The notes: a model not told the origin generated them from the letters alone. A stretch of DNA of 64,000 nucleotides from an uncultured Alphaproteobacteria bacterium (GCA_944392125.1 CALXVP010000006.1:32100-96099), one strand, 5' to 3'; shown: positions 17,704-27,336, counted from the first letter of the stretch. Numbers and translations are program-made.

Positions 17704-17750
17704 AGCTCCTCGGTTAACCTTATATATATTGGCCAACACGGTTTTATTCT

Positions 17751-19472
17751 TTACGCGGTAGCGCCTTTCGCTAACTGATGCAAGCAACGTTTTGCCATTT
17801 TAACGGCATTTTGATAATTAGATGCCGTTGAAATTCTATGCCAATCCAAATGTTCGCGCAAAAAGGTATTATGCAAAATCCGTCGCGGTTGTTTTTTAAC
17901 GTTGCACAAAATCACTTTTGTATCATTTTGTTCCAACTTTTTAATAAATTCAACCAACAAATTTGCACCGCTGGCATCAACCATCGGCACCTGCCCCATT
18001 CTTAAAATCAAAATTTTCGGTTTACTCCGTAATTGATTAAAGAATTTTGAAATTTCATTAACACCGCCGAAAAAAAGCGGTCCGGAAACTCGCAAAGCAA
18101 TCACCCCCTGCTCCGTCAATGCTTCCGGTAAACTTTCGCCCCCGAAAATTTCTTCCGACATTTTATCTTCCGTTTCAATTTCAATTTCACGGCTCATCCG
18201 ATGCATAAAGATAATCGTTGCCATGATGAAGCCAACGGAGATGGCTGTGTTCAAGTCAACAAACACCGTAAGCAAGAATGTTGCAAGCAGGGTATTTCTA
18301 TCTCCGGCTTGGGCGCGCAATAAATTATACATTTTATCCAGCCCCAACATATTCCAGCCGATAATAATCAACACAACCGCCAAACAAGCCAACGGCACAT
18401 ACTGCGCAACCGAAGCAAACGCTAACATAAACAATAAAATAAACACGGCGTGCATAATACCCGAAACGGGAGAATACGCATTGGCTTTAAAATTTGTTGC
18501 CGTTCGCGCGATGGCGCCCGTTGCGGGAATACCCATAAAAAATGCCGCACCGATATTGGCCACACCTTCCGCTACCAACTCCATATTTGAATTGTGATTA
18601 TCACCACTCATTCCATCAACCACTTTGGCACTCAAAAGGGATTCGACACCGGCCAAAAATGCCACGGTTAATGCACTCGGTAACAGCGTGAATATCAAAG
18701 AAAAGTCAAGAACATCAAAATTCGGTTTCGGCAAAAAATGGGGCAACGCTCCGAATTGCGACCCAATCGTATTAACGGGCAACTGAAAAATAACAACGGG
18801 TAATGTTGCGCCGATAATGCTGATTAAATAAGCAGGGCTTTTCGGGAAAAACTTTTTGCAAACAATAATAATCCCAAAGGCAAGAACCGCAATCAAAACC
18901 GCATAGATGTTGATTGTATTTAAGTGCGAAAAATACGTGCCCCATTTCGGTAATACGGCTGCCGGTAAAGAATCAATACGCAGTCCGAGTAAATCCTTTA
19001 TTTGCGTGGAGATTAACGTAATACCGATACCCGCCGTAAATCCGATGACAACGGGATACGGAATATATTTAATATATGTTCCGAATCGTAATAATCCCGC
19101 AACAATCAATATAATCCCCGATAAAATCATCGTGGTCAAAAGCGCCGTATACCCATATTGACTGATAATACCGAAAATAACAACGACAAATGCCCCCGTC
19201 GGCCCGCCGATTTGATACCGTGAACCACTGAATAACGCAATTAAAAATCCGGCAACAATCGCCGTATATAACCCTTGCGCCGGCGTAACACCCGAAGCAA
19301 TCGCCAATGCCATCGCCAACGGAACGGATACAACAGCCACCGTCAACCCGGCCAAACAATCGCGCATATATTCTTTCAATGTATATTTTTTACGAAACAC
19401 CTCTACCAGTTTCGGCGTAAAATGCCGAACAAACGACTTCTTCGTTTTCGCCAAATCAATTATTTTTTTCAT
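17751..19472 (-). CDS. SulP-family anion transporter with STAS domain
   Basis: Inner-membrane anion transporter of the SLC26/SulP family. The protein has ~10-14 hydrophobic segments, an early motif YMRDCLAGLTVAVVSVPLAMA, the signature GGPTGAFVVVI, and a C-terminal STAS domain from about residue 430 with VPMVDASGANLLVEF. The ATG at 19472 has AGGA at proper spacing; an ATG nine bases upstream has AGG immediately adjacent, too close. Substrate may be sulfate, bicarbonate or a dicarboxylate; sequence alone does not tell. It stands alone between terminators. Confidence 0.9.
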   Translation of the reverse strand: MKKIIDLAKTKKSFVRHFTPKLVEVFRKKYTLKEYMRDCLAGLTVAVVSVPLAMALAIASGVTPAQGLYTAIVAGFLIALFSGSRYQIGGPTGAFVVVIFGIISQYGYTALLTTMILSGIILIVAGLLRFGTYIKYIPYPVVIGFTAGIGITLISTQIKDLLGLRIDSLPAAVLPKWGTYFSHLNTINIYAVLIAVLAFGIIIVCKKFFPKSPAYLISIIGATLPVVIFQLPVNTIGSQFGALPHFLPKPNFDVLDFSLIFTLLPSALTVAFLAGVESLLSAKVVDGMSGDNHNSNMELVAEGVANIGAAFFMGIPATGAIARTATNFKANAYSPVSGIMHAVFILLFMLAFASVAQYVPLACLAVVLIIIGWNMLGLDKMYNLLRAQAGDRNTLLATFLLTVFVDLNTAISVGFIMATIIFMHRMSREIEIETEDKMSEEIFGGESLPEALTEQGVIALRVSGPLFFGGVNEISKFFNQLRSKPKILILRMGQVPMVDASGANLLVEFIKKLEQNDTKVILCNVKKQPRRILHNTFLREHLDWHRISTASNYQNAVKMAKRCLHQLAKGATA

Positions 19473-19593
19473 TTCCGACATCCTTTTTCATCTTTTTTCG
19501 GTTACTTTTTTAAAAACAGGCACTATATGCGCAATTTTGTATTGCGTCAAGAGATAAAACATAAAAATTTATTTTTTTTCGTGCAAAAAACGA

Positions 19594-19622
19594 TTGACTT
19601 TTTATTTTCACATCCATATAAT
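19594..19622 (+). promoter_or_regulatory. Promoter of the perR-rubrerythrin unit
   Basis: TTGACT, 17 bases, perfect TATAAT, about 65 bases before the regulator's start codon. Confidence 0.8.
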
Positions 19623-19628
19623 CTTCTT

Positions 19629-19641
19629 ATTAAGACTTATT
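19629..19641 (+). promoter_or_regulatory. Possible PerR/Fur operator
   Basis: ATTAAGACTTATT is a near-perfect palindrome (10 of 13 positions symmetric) placed just after the -10 box, where a bound repressor would block transcription. A direct repeat CTTATTA overlaps it. This suggests self-regulation by the Fur-family product; the same core TTAAGACTTATA also occurs near 13249. Confidence 0.45.
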
Positions 19642-19687
19642 ACTATTAAGAGCATAGAGTATTACAGGCGATGGGAACGCAACCAAG

Positions 19688-20158
19688 ATGAAGCGCAATA
19701 CAAAGCAACAATCATATATTTGTGAAGCCGTTTTGGAACTGCATCACCCAACGGCGCGCGCCGTTTATGACTATGTTAAGCAAAAATGTCCCTCTGTGAG
19801 CAAAGGCACGGTTTATCGGGTTTTAGCATCGCTTGTTCAAGAGGGAAAAATCAATCAGATTCAAATTACGAATGGAGCGGATTGTTATGATTGGGATTGC
19901 GCACCGCATCATCATTTAGTTTGCGAAACATGCGGCGCGGTTTGTGATATTCCCGCCGATAAAATTAAAACATTCCGCAACAATCAAGAGTGTGCCGATA
20001 TGTATATTCGCACGCATACGATTTTATTTTTCGGGCAATGTGCAACTTGTTATGCGCAGACGAAAAAAGAATTGTCCGAGCGCGGAGAAATTCAAGACTC
20101 CGAGCGGACGACACAAGAGAACGATACGCGGTTATCGTTTATATCAATCAACACATAA
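19688..20158 (+). CDS. Fur-family metal-dependent repressor, PerR-like
   Basis: A 156-residue winged-helix regulator. The DNA-binding part contains [19 protein letters not shown]. The metal region [20 protein letters not shown] supplies regulatory His/Asp and the first structural Cxx[11 protein letters not shown] gives the second CxxC. This layout fits PerR, which senses peroxide through iron-catalysed His oxidation. The rubrerythrin gene starts 17 bases after the stop and supports a peroxide role. The last ~30 residues are a charged tail. Whether it is PerR or another Fur subfamily is inference from context. Confidence 0.85.
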   Translation: MKRNTKQQSYICEAVLELHHPTARAVYDYVKQKCPSVSKGTVYRVLASLVQEGKINQIQITNGADCYDWDCAPHHHLVCETCGAVCDIPADKIKTFRNNQECADMYIRTHTILFFGQCATCYAQTKKELSERGEIQDSERTTQENDTRLSFISINT

Positions 20159-20175
20159 AGAAAGGAAAAAATAAA

Positions 20176-20724
20176 ATGACAACACCATCATTAAAAGGTT
20201 CTAAAACGGAAGCCAACTTGTGGACTGCTTTTGCAGGCGAATCGCAAGCACGCAACAAATACACCTATTATGCATCCAAAGCCCGCAAAGACGGTTTTGT
20301 TCAAATTGCCAATATCTTTGAAGAAACAGCCAACAATGAAAAAGAACACGCTGAAATTTGGTTTAAATTATTGCATGACGGACAAATCCCTGGCACAGCC
20401 GAAAATTTAGCCGATGCCGCTGCCGGCGAAAACTATGAATGGACGGATATGTATGCCGGCTTTGCCAAAACGGCTCGTGAAGAAGGATTTACACGTATTG
20501 CCGTTTTGTTTGAAATGGTTGCAAAAATTGAAAAAGAACACGAAGAAAGATACCGTAAACTGTTGAACAATGTTGAAAACGGTCTTGTCTTCTCACGCGA
20601 TGGCGATATGATTTGGCAATGCTCCAACTGCGGACACATTGTTATCGGCAAAAACGCACCGAAAATTTGCCCGGTTTGCGAACATGCACAAGCATACTTC
20701 CAAATCAAGGCAGAAAATTACTAA
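20176..20724 (+). CDS. Rubrerythrin
   Basis: Peroxide-reducing diiron protein of anaerobes, taking electrons through its rubredoxin-type centre. The 182-residue protein has a ferritin-like bundle with [21 protein letters not shown] and [14 protein letters not shown] supplying the diiron ligands, then a rubredoxin-like C-terminus with CSNCGH and [11 protein letters not shown] binding one iron. The ATG at 20176 follows AAAGGAAAAA. It is co-transcribed with the PerR-like gene, and a strong terminator follows. Confidence 0.96.
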   Translation: MTTPSLKGSKTEANLWTAFAGESQARNKYTYYASKARKDGFVQIANIFEETANNEKEHAEIWFKLLHDGQIPGTAENLADAAAGENYEWTDMYAGFAKTAREEGFTRIAVLFEMVAKIEKEHEERYRKLLNNVENGLVFSRDGDMIWQCSNCGHIVIGKNAPKICPVCEHAQAYFQIKAENY

Positions 20725-20754
20725 TTTTTGCCACATACAAGCAAAAGCAAATAA

Positions 20755-20789
20755 AAAGCGGTTGTTCGGTTTACGAACAGCCGTTTTTT
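20755..20789 (+). terminator. Terminator of rubrerythrin
   Basis: Long stem AAAGCGGTTGTTCG / CGAACAGCCGTTTT with a short loop and a T-run, about 30 bases after the stop codon. Confidence 0.85.
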
Positions 20790-20958
20790 CGTTTCGCACA
20801 CATCTCAACAAAGCCTACTCCAAATCATCAAAATACATTTTGCGCGAAATACCATAAAGAACAGCAGATAAATTCTTGCGCAATACGTATGCAAATAAAA
20901 TTGCGATGGTTGCAAGATGATTCCATGTATGATTTGCCGGCCCAACTTTTTATTTTGC

Positions 20959-20987
20959 TTGCTTTTCGCAAAAGATATGATTATAAT
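20959..20987 (+). promoter_or_regulatory. Promoter of the mic60-hemY unit
   Basis: TTGCTT, 17 bases, perfect TATAAT, 30 bases before the start codon of the Mic60-like gene. Confidence 0.65.
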
Positions 20988-21017
20988 AACGTTAATCTTG
21001 AAAAAAGGAGATTTTTT

Positions 21018-22028
21018 ATGAATAAAAACAAATATATGGATGAAATAGAAGAATTAAATTCACAAGATACTTCATCGCCCGAATTGGCTCGCAAAAAACA
21101 AGCGAGACGCAAAGCCGTCAAATCTCTTTTTATTTTTGTTTTGTCGGTATTATGTGTCATCGGGATTATTTTAATCCATCGTTTGCATAAAGATGCCGTT
21201 ATTGATACAACCAATAAAATCCGAATTAACAGAATGACCCAACCCCGAAAAGTGCATTCACAAAATCCGGTTTTATCCCCTGTTTCAACGGTTGCCGATA
21301 CAACCTCGTCTGCCCGTATGTCGGCGGAGAAGAAACCTGTTGCCTCAATCGGGCAAATTCCTGCGGAAGTTATGGCAGAACATTTTCCCCAAAAGCCGAT
21401 GCTGACGTTACAACAAGCAACTTCCACAGCCGATGAGATACCCGCCGATGTCAGCCCTGACAGCATTTCGGAAACAGTTACGGGAATTACGCCAACAATC
21501 GGCATTACCGTTGCCAAATCAAACTATTCCTTACGCGATGCCCTCATGTTTAAAGAACATTTTTTAAAGGGATTATCGTGTGAATCTGATTATCGCAAAT
21601 TGATGAATGCAACCCACAAAACAAGACAGATGCAATCCACCTTAAATTATTTATCGCCGTTTTGTTCAGACAGAGGCGATATGTTTGCCGATATTCGCGC
21701 AACCTTTTTGCAAAATAAGCGCGAAGCGTTGATTGCCATGTATAAACTTCAAAATCCGGCCTGGCTGGCTTATATAAAAGCATTATTTGTTTCCGTTATT
21801 GAAGTGCGCAGATTAAACCCGAAGTCAACAAAACCGAAGGATATTATTTATAAAGCGCAAAGCGAACTCTATCATCAAAACATTACAAAGGCAGAAACAT
21901 TATTGCGTGCTCTGCCACAACCGATGCAAGATGCCATGAGTGATTTCTTCCGCGAAGCCGAAATTTATATGCGGGCAGATGAAAGTCTGAATAAATTGAT
22001 TTTATCTTTTGAACGTCAAGGAGAATAA
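21018..22028 (+). CDS. Short Mic60/mitofilin-like membrane protein
   Basis: AAGGAG seven bases before the ATG fixes the start. The 336-residue protein has a basic cytoplasmic N-terminus, one membrane helix (about residues 35-53), a Thr/Ser/Pro-rich linker to ~170, then a helical C-terminal domain. The last ~90 residues (AQSELYHQNITKAETLLRAL, then a pattern of paired helices) resemble the end of alphaproteobacterial Mic60, which shapes the inner membrane. hemY follows directly, as in many alphaproteobacteria where Mic60 lies beside hem genes. The coiled-coil middle of typical Mic60 is missing or shortened. The assignment rests on layout and synteny. Confidence 0.6.
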   Translation: MNKNKYMDEIEELNSQDTSSPELARKKQARRKAVKSLFIFVLSVLCVIGIILIHRLHKDAVIDTTNKIRINRMTQPRKVHSQNPVLSPVSTVADTTSSARMSAEKKPVASIGQIPAEVMAEHFPQKPMLTLQQATSTADEIPADVSPDSISETVTGITPTIGITVAKSNYSLRDALMFKEHFLKGLSCESDYRKLMNATHKTRQMQSTLNYLSPFCSDRGDMFADIRATFLQNKREALIAMYKLQNPAWLAYIKALFVSVIEVRRLNPKSTKPKDIIYKAQSELYHQNITKAETLLRALPQPMQDAMSDFFREAEIYMRADESLNKLILSFERQGE

Positions 22029-22032
22029 GAAA

Positions 22033-23214
22033 ATGCTCAAACTCATTATAACACTTGCCACACTTTTCTTTGCCGGCTTTTTAATTGTCAATGACCATTG
22101 GTTTATCACGGTTTCCGCATTCGGATATGAAGTAACGGTTTCCAGCATTTTAGTCTTGCTGAGTATTTTGGTTCTCCTCTATTTATTCCGCTTGATTAAA
22201 GCGCCGTTTCGCTGGATAAGTCAATTATCCGGCAAACGCACCTTATCCAAACAAAGCAAGCGAGAGGCTTATTTAAAAAATGTTATGCTGGCCGTTTTGG
22301 AGAATAATGCCGTTCAAAAAGCGCAATTATTAAAACAAAAAAATACGTATTTCAAAAAAGAGCCGGAAGGCGATATCGTGCAAGCATTTTTGGCACCGGA
22401 TAAATCCGTTTTTACCACACTTTCGGAGCAAAAAGAGACGGAACTGGCCGGATTATATGGGCTCTATGAGGGGGCAAAAAAAACAGGTAATCCCGAAGAA
22501 ACGGAAAACATTTTGAAAAAAGCATCTGCAAATTACGGCAACGTCCCTTGGGTGATGCAAGCCGTATTTGATTTTGCACTGGTGGAACACGACTGGGAAA
22601 AAGCCTTAACGCAACTGAATTTATTAAAAAAGAATCAATTAATTTCCAAAGAGGATTACCGCAAAGGTTTGGGTGCTTTGCATTTAAAAACGGGTGATGC
22701 CCAAAAAGCATTTGAGGCAGATTCCGGCAATCCGTTTTTTGCATTGAGTTATGCAACCGAAAATCCTAAAAAAGCGGCCGATATTCTGATGACTTCATGG
22801 CGGATTACGCCCTGCACGGAAACGTATCTGGCTTATATGAAATTATTTGAAGAATTGCCTGCCGGTAAGCAAATGAAGGCCCTTAAAAAACTCATTGCAA
22901 AAGATCCGACGAGTCGCACGGCATTACTTGCGCTGGCGGATACCGGCATTCGTTTGGAGTTATGGCGCGATGCCAAAGAAGCCATGGAAGTTTATTTGCA
23001 ATCATATCCATTGACAAAGCAAGCCCGTCAACTTATGGCAACGATTATTCGTAAAGGTTGGCACCATGAAGAGGAAGCACGCTTATGGGAAAGTAAGCCG
23101 ATTGAATCCGATTCGGAAGGCGGTTGGATTTGCACAAAATGTAATCGCTTAACAACCGAATGGGATATTGTCTGCCCAAATTGTAATGCGTTTGATACGA
23201 TTATTTACAGATAA
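22033..23214 (+). CDS. hemY: HemY-like TPR membrane protein
   Basis: A 393-residue HemY N-terminal family protein, not the protoporphyrinogen oxidase of the same name. Two membrane helices (about residues 2-19 and 37-54) are followed by TPR-like helical repeats. The C-terminus has a zinc ribbon, CTKC and CPNC, ending in AFDTIIYR, a feature of alphaproteobacterial HemY. The ATG at 22033 has AAGGAG eight bases upstream that sits in the end of the previous gene, so the two genes are coupled. Exact role unknown; often encoded with Mic60 or heme genes, none of the latter being present here. Confidence 0.85.
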   Translation: MLKLIITLATLFFAGFLIVNDHWFITVSAFGYEVTVSSILVLLSILVLLYLFRLIKAPFRWISQLSGKRTLSKQSKREAYLKNVMLAVLENNAVQKAQLLKQKNTYFKKEPEGDIVQAFLAPDKSVFTTLSEQKETELAGLYGLYEGAKKTGNPEETENILKKASANYGNVPWVMQAVFDFALVEHDWEKALTQLNLLKKNQLISKEDYRKGLGALHLKTGDAQKAFEADSGNPFFALSYATENPKKAADILMTSWRITPCTETYLAYMKLFEELPAGKQMKALKKLIAKDPTSRTALLALADTGIRLELWRDAKEAMEVYLQSYPLTKQARQLMATIIRKGWHHEEEARLWESKPIESDSEGGWICTKCNRLTTEWDIVCPNCNAFDTIIYR

Positions 23215-23226
23215 ATAGGTTTAAAC

Positions 23227-24153
23227 ATGAATAAAAATAATTCCCTACCGCGGGTAACGGTTGTTACGGTCATTTTGAATTTAATCAAAAATCAGCGCGT
23301 TGAGCTGTTTCAACGCTGTGTTCAGAGTATTCGCAATCAAACATATCCTGAAATTGAACACTTAATTATAGACGGTAAATCCGATGACGGAACAATCCGA
23401 TTACTCGAAGAATTAAATCTTTCATTCATATCGGAAAAAGATTCCGGGATTTACGATGCAATGAATAAAGGCATTTCCAAAGCAACGGGAAAATACATTA
23501 TTTTTATCAACTCAGATGATGCGTTTTACTCTCCGAATGTTGTTGAAAAAGCAGTTCAAAAACTCATGGAAACAGATGCGGACGTTCTTTTCGGCAAAGC
23601 ACTCATTACGCCGAATAAACCTAAACGTCCCTTTATAAAGGAATACGATGTTTCCGGTTTCTACTATCACATGCCACTTTGCCATCAATCCGTTATCTGT
23701 AAAGTTGACGCATTAAAAGAAATCGGTATGTTTGACACATCATACAAAATTGCAGCAGATTATAAGAGCATCTATCAACTACTTCTTGCGGGAAAATCGT
23801 TTGTTTCAATAAATGAAGCAATCGCAAATTTTTCAATCGGCGGAATTTCAACACGATTCTTACAAAAGGCAAAGGAAGAAAGTGCACGTGTCATCTACGA
23901 AAATTTATCTTTATTAGACCCGTCATTTTCAACAAAACAAGCAAAACGCCTGGCAGAAACACATCTTTTGTCTTTGCGTCTGTATAGGGAAATTAAGAAA
24001 TGCCTACACCCGAAATTACAAAATCGATTTAGTAAAAACGTTCTTCGCTCTTTCTTGTTTGGAATGAGAAAGTCATTAATTATCTTTCGCCTTAACCGAC
24101 GATCCTCACTGATTAAAATACTAGGTATCACGATTTATGAAAGAAAGAAATAA
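23227..24153 (+). CDS. Family 2 glycosyltransferase
   Basis: GT-A fold sugar transferase of 308 residues. Visible motifs are VTVVTVILN at the start of the nucleotide-binding fold, IIDGKSDDGT, YDAMNKGISKATGKYI, the DXD-like INSDDAF, and a later His/Asp region around PLCHQSVICK. No membrane segment. Such enzymes often build surface glycans. The gene lies 12 bases after hemY, though a functional link to it is doubtful. The spacer 24154-24453 has no gene that I can support. Confidence 0.9.
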   Translation: MNKNNSLPRVTVVTVILNLIKNQRVELFQRCVQSIRNQTYPEIEHLIIDGKSDDGTIRLLEELNLSFISEKDSGIYDAMNKGISKATGKYIIFINSDDAFYSPNVVEKAVQKLMETDADVLFGKALITPNKPKRPFIKEYDVSGFYYHMPLCHQSVICKVDALKEIGMFDTSYKIAADYKSIYQLLLAGKSFVSINEAIANFSIGGISTRFLQKAKEESARVIYENLSLLDPSFSTKQAKRLAETHLLSLRLYREIKKCLHPKLQNRFSKNVLRSFLFGMRKSLIIFRLNRRSSLIKILGITIYERKK

Positions 24154-24453
24154 ATTAAAAAGCATTGGATTCTTCGTTGCGAGGTAACACATAAGCTAGG
24201 CGACCACAATGAGGCATTGCGCATTTTTGTCATTAGGAAAAGCGTATAACACGCTATGCCGATTCTCGCTTTCCATCCCATAAACAACAAAAATTTTCGC
24301 TCCTATAAAGCAATGTGCAATTATAAGCGCCAAAGTTTTTTGTTAACAAACGAATATCTCAAACGAACATCACACAACAATGCAATATAAAACCACTTGT
24401 TTAATACATTGCTAAAAACAAGAGCACACACTGCACATCATTCAGCAATCGTT

Positions 24454-26436
24454 TTAACTCATCTCTATTGAAGTATCTTTTACTTTCAAGGCAGAATCCG
24501 AAGTATCCTCTTGATGCGTTATATTTTTACCCGTTACTTTTCCGGATGATTTATCTGAATCCGCAAGAGCCGTATGGTCATCCATCAACTTTGCCAAAAG
24601 CGACGTTTCGGTTGAATCGCTCTCCTCTTCTTTTTTTTCTTTTTTGGCAATAGCAGATGAACCCTTTTTCTTGCTACTGCCCTTTTTACCTGATGATTTT
24701 CCGGAAGACTTACCCGATGCGGATTTTTTACCGGATTTTCCGGAGAAGTCCTCATTCTCCGTTGACACCTCATTACTCCCTTTCGCACCGTTTTCACTCG
24801 CCAATGCCGATGCATTCCCGAGAATCTGTTTAAGAGACGATTCTTCGGCCGAAATTTTCTGTGTCTGTTCATTTTGGCGTTTTGCTTCAGCTTGTGCGAC
24901 ATTTGCTAATTCTTCCAAACGCAACCGCTTCTTCTCATCTACCGCAATCAACGATTGTTTTTCTTTTTCACTTAAAACCCCTGAATCTGATTTACGATAG
25001 AACTGACAATCATTGCTTGAAACTGCTAATAACGCCGGATTATAATGATGCGCGTGCGTATCCACACCCAAATGGTTCATCGTTGATAATCCTTCCCGTG
25101 CGAAAGCCACCCATGGGAAATCCGCTCCCGGATCAGCTTTTCTGCCAGGGGCAATATCGGAATGCGCCACAACGTGTTCGGCAGGAATGCCATGCCGTTC
25201 TTGAATATCTTTTACCAATGCCATTGCCGAGGCGATTTGCTCTTTCGTCAACGGTTCATTCGGACCACGTTGTATCTCAATACCGATAGAAGCCGTATTG
25301 CAAGAATCCGTAATTCCGAGCGGTGGGAAATGCGAATCACCCGCATGCCAAGCCGAGTATCCCTCGGGCAAGAATTGATGGATAGTGCCGTCTCTGTCAA
25401 TCACATAATGCGCACTCACCTTTGAATAAGGTGATTGAAATGTTGCTTTTGTGGATTGATAGGAAGGACTTTCCGTTGTATGTAAAACAATCATTTGCGG
25501 TTTTTGTCCGTTTCGACTGCCGAAATTGCAACTCACATCCGACGTTGAAACTTTCAACGTTTTTGAATCCGGTTGGAATCTATCGGGACCGATGCCTGCC
25601 GGTAAAAACGGCGCCGGCATTGAATAGCCGCGCGAACGCCCCGACGATACACTGCGATAACGCGGATAAACGGGAGAATACGGCGCACTGCGCGAACCAT
25701 CATAAAATGCGCCTTGCGGAATCACACCGGTAAACAATTTTGCCGGCGAAGCACTTCCGATACCACACATCCCCACCGCCACGTTTTGATAGCCGAGTGC
25801 AAAACGTTCAATTTCTTCCTCGCTCACTTCCACACCGTAGGCAGCCATACACGAGCGATATAAAAGCGCCAACTCATCTTTGCTGAGTTCACAATCCGTT
25901 CCGTTCAAATACGCATACTGTTCAATCATCTGTTGAGCAATCAAGGCTGCCACGGTGCGCGGATCCGCATTCGGGTTAATCTGAAATGCCTGTTCAATCA
26001 AAATGCCCATTTCAATCGCCCGCCCGCGCACGGCTGCCCGCTCTAAATTGGGATTATCCGTAATCGCACGATAAACAGCCTGCATATCATGTTCGTTCAT
26101 GGCATTTTGAATCATCGCCCAGTTGCCCTGATAGGTTGTATCCAAAATCGCTGCTTGATAACACGGCAGTAAATTATCAAAATCTTTAAACTTTGTGCGA
26201 CATTTTTCATTGATTTTAACAGCCATTTCCTGTTTTGCCAAATCAACTGCCAGTTCTTCCGTAATGGTATTGGCTCTGTAATTTAACGTATTATAGCCGG
26301 GACGCGTAACCGTTCCGTATCCGATTGTTTCAATCCCTCCGCTATCTTTATATTCCGTTAAGTATGCACCACGTAAATGTCCTGCTTCACCCCGCTGTAT
26401 CAAATAGAACCCATAGTCTACAACATTTCCGACCAT
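24454..26436 (-). CDS. Two-domain murein hydrolase: lysozyme-like plus N-acetylmuramoyl-L-alanine amidase
   Basis: A 660-residue fusion. Residues ~10-160 resemble phage T4-type lysozyme (GH24), with Glu17, Asp31 and Thr37 in place of the T4 E-D-T triad and DSGGIETIGYG around it. A Ser/Tyr/Pro-rich linker follows. Residues ~310-440 are an Amidase_2 domain: VLHTTES and AHSDIAPGRKADPG supply zinc ligands, with SAHYVIDRDGTIH, WHAG and IGIEIQ. The last ~180 residues are charged and Ser/Lys/Gly-rich, probably disordered. GGAGG precedes the ATG. There is no signal peptide. It could cut both glycan and stem peptide; a phage origin or a role in pilus insertion are both possible. The small amidase at 47312 is its domain relative. 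Confidence 0.85.
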   Translation of the reverse strand: MVGNVVDYGFYLIQRGEAGHLRGAYLTEYKDSGGIETIGYGTVTRPGYNTLNYRANTITEELAVDLAKQEMAVKINEKCRTKFKDFDNLLPCYQAAILDTTYQGNWAMIQNAMNEHDMQAVYRAITDNPNLERAAVRGRAIEMGILIEQAFQINPNADPRTVAALIAQQMIEQYAYLNGTDCELSKDELALLYRSCMAAYGVEVSEEEIERFALGYQNVAVGMCGIGSASPAKLFTGVIPQGAFYDGSRSAPYSPVYPRYRSVSSGRSRGYSMPAPFLPAGIGPDRFQPDSKTLKVSTSDVSCNFGSRNGQKPQMIVLHTTESPSYQSTKATFQSPYSKVSAHYVIDRDGTIHQFLPEGYSAWHAGDSHFPPLGITDSCNTASIGIEIQRGPNEPLTKEQIASAMALVKDIQERHGIPAEHVVAHSDIAPGRKADPGADFPWVAFAREGLSTMNHLGVDTHAHHYNPALLAVSSNDCQFYRKSDSGVLSEKEKQSLIAVDEKKRLRLEELANVAQAEAKRQNEQTQKISAEESSLKQILGNASALASENGAKGSNEVSTENEDFSGKSGKKSASGKSSGKSSGKKGSSKKKGSSAIAKKEKKEEESDSTETSLLAKLMDDHTALADSDKSSGKVTGKNITHQEDTSDSALKVKDTSIEMS

Positions 26437-26649
26437 TTATACCTCCGTTATCAAGCTATCTTCTTTTATTTTACCATATTTCATAAAATTTTCAACAATT
26501 TTTTAGACGCAAAAAATATTTCTTTTCCGTTTTATGTTATCATTTTGATTTATATTGATTTTTTATTTATTTACTTATAAAAAAAATACACTACCGAAAT
26601 TATGGCAATGTATTTTCTTTGAGATATATCAAATCTGTTTGATTTTTAC

Positions 26650-26895
26650 TTATATAAAGTTCATTTCTTTTGCTTTAAGCAAAATTTGCACGCGATTTTG
26701 AACTTTAAATGCACGCAACAAGGAACTGATGTGCATTTTTATCGTCGGCTCGGCAACACCTAATTCATGCGCAATTTGTTTATTGGAAAGGCCGTGTCCC
26801 AGTTGTTGCAAAACAGCCACCTGCCGTTCCGATAAATACATACCGTTGCCGAGCGCATATTCTTCCCGCCGATACGGTTTTGCTTCTTTTTCCAT
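26650..26895 (-). CDS. Small LuxR-type HTH regulator
   Basis: Only 81 residues and almost entirely a GerE/LuxR DNA-binding domain: LSERQVAVLQQLGHGLSNKQ, then IAHELGVAEPTIKMHISSLL. There is no receiver or ligand-binding domain. AAGGAG stands six bases before the ATG. It follows the gene at 26907-27170 by 11 bases, so both are probably in one transcript. Targets are unknown; the neighbouring murein hydrolase is a candidate. Confidence 0.85.
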   Translation of the reverse strand: MEKEAKPYRREEYALGNGMYLSERQVAVLQQLGHGLSNKQIAHELGVAEPTIKMHISSLLRAFKVQNRVQILLKAKEMNFI

Positions 26896-26906
26896 CCGAT
26901 GCTCCT

Positions 26907-27170
26907 TTATCCGTTTTCTTGTTCCATTTTTTTCAGTTTTTCTTCTTTATGAGCAATTTTGCGCGATAATAAATCCAGCATTGTTTCATGACCGTTTTGT
27001 TTTGCCCAATCTTGCAACATATACAACATATTTAATTTTTGACGCTTTGTTTCAATAATGTAATTTTTTAATTCTTTCGGCAATTCCGACCAACTTTCGC
27101 ACAATTCTTTTTTTAACATCTTTTTTTCTTCAGATGTTAATTTTGTATTTTGATTCATTGAAATATCCAT
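26907..27170 (-). CDS. Unrecognised small charged protein, 87 residues
   Basis: I do not recognise the family. It is soluble, helical and rich in Lys and Glu, with a pattern such as SEEKKMLKKELCESWSELPK and a C-terminal coiled-coil-like end. GGAGG five bases before the ATG at 27170 supports the start. It is the first gene of a pair with the LuxR-type HTH protein and could modulate it. Confidence 0.7.
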   Translation of the reverse strand: MDISMNQNTKLTSEEKKMLKKELCESWSELPKELKNYIIETKRQKLNMLYMLQDWAKQNGHETMLDLLSRKIAHKEEKLKKMEQENG

Positions 27171-27309
27171 GCTTTCCTCCTGCTAAATCTGATATAAATT
27201 GATAAACGAAATAAACGAACAACCCACATACGCATAAACAAAATAATAACAATCGTAGAAAAAACTGCATACCGTCCGCCCTTTTCGTTCACTGGTTTTC
27301 ACAGTTATC

Positions 27310-27336
27310 AAGTATGTATTTTAAAAGAGATTGTCA
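27310..27336 (-). promoter_or_regulatory. Possible promoter of the HTH pair
   Basis: On the minus strand a perfect TTGACA is followed after 15 bases by CATACT, about 140 bases before the first gene. The short spacing lowers confidence. The 27171-27413 spacer is otherwise AT-rich and without a gene. Confidence 0.35.

Noticed and set aside
22033..23214. Protoporphyrinogen oxidase (the other protein called HemY)
   Set aside because: No FAD-binding motif; membrane helices, TPR-like repeats and a zinc ribbon fit the HemY N-domain family.
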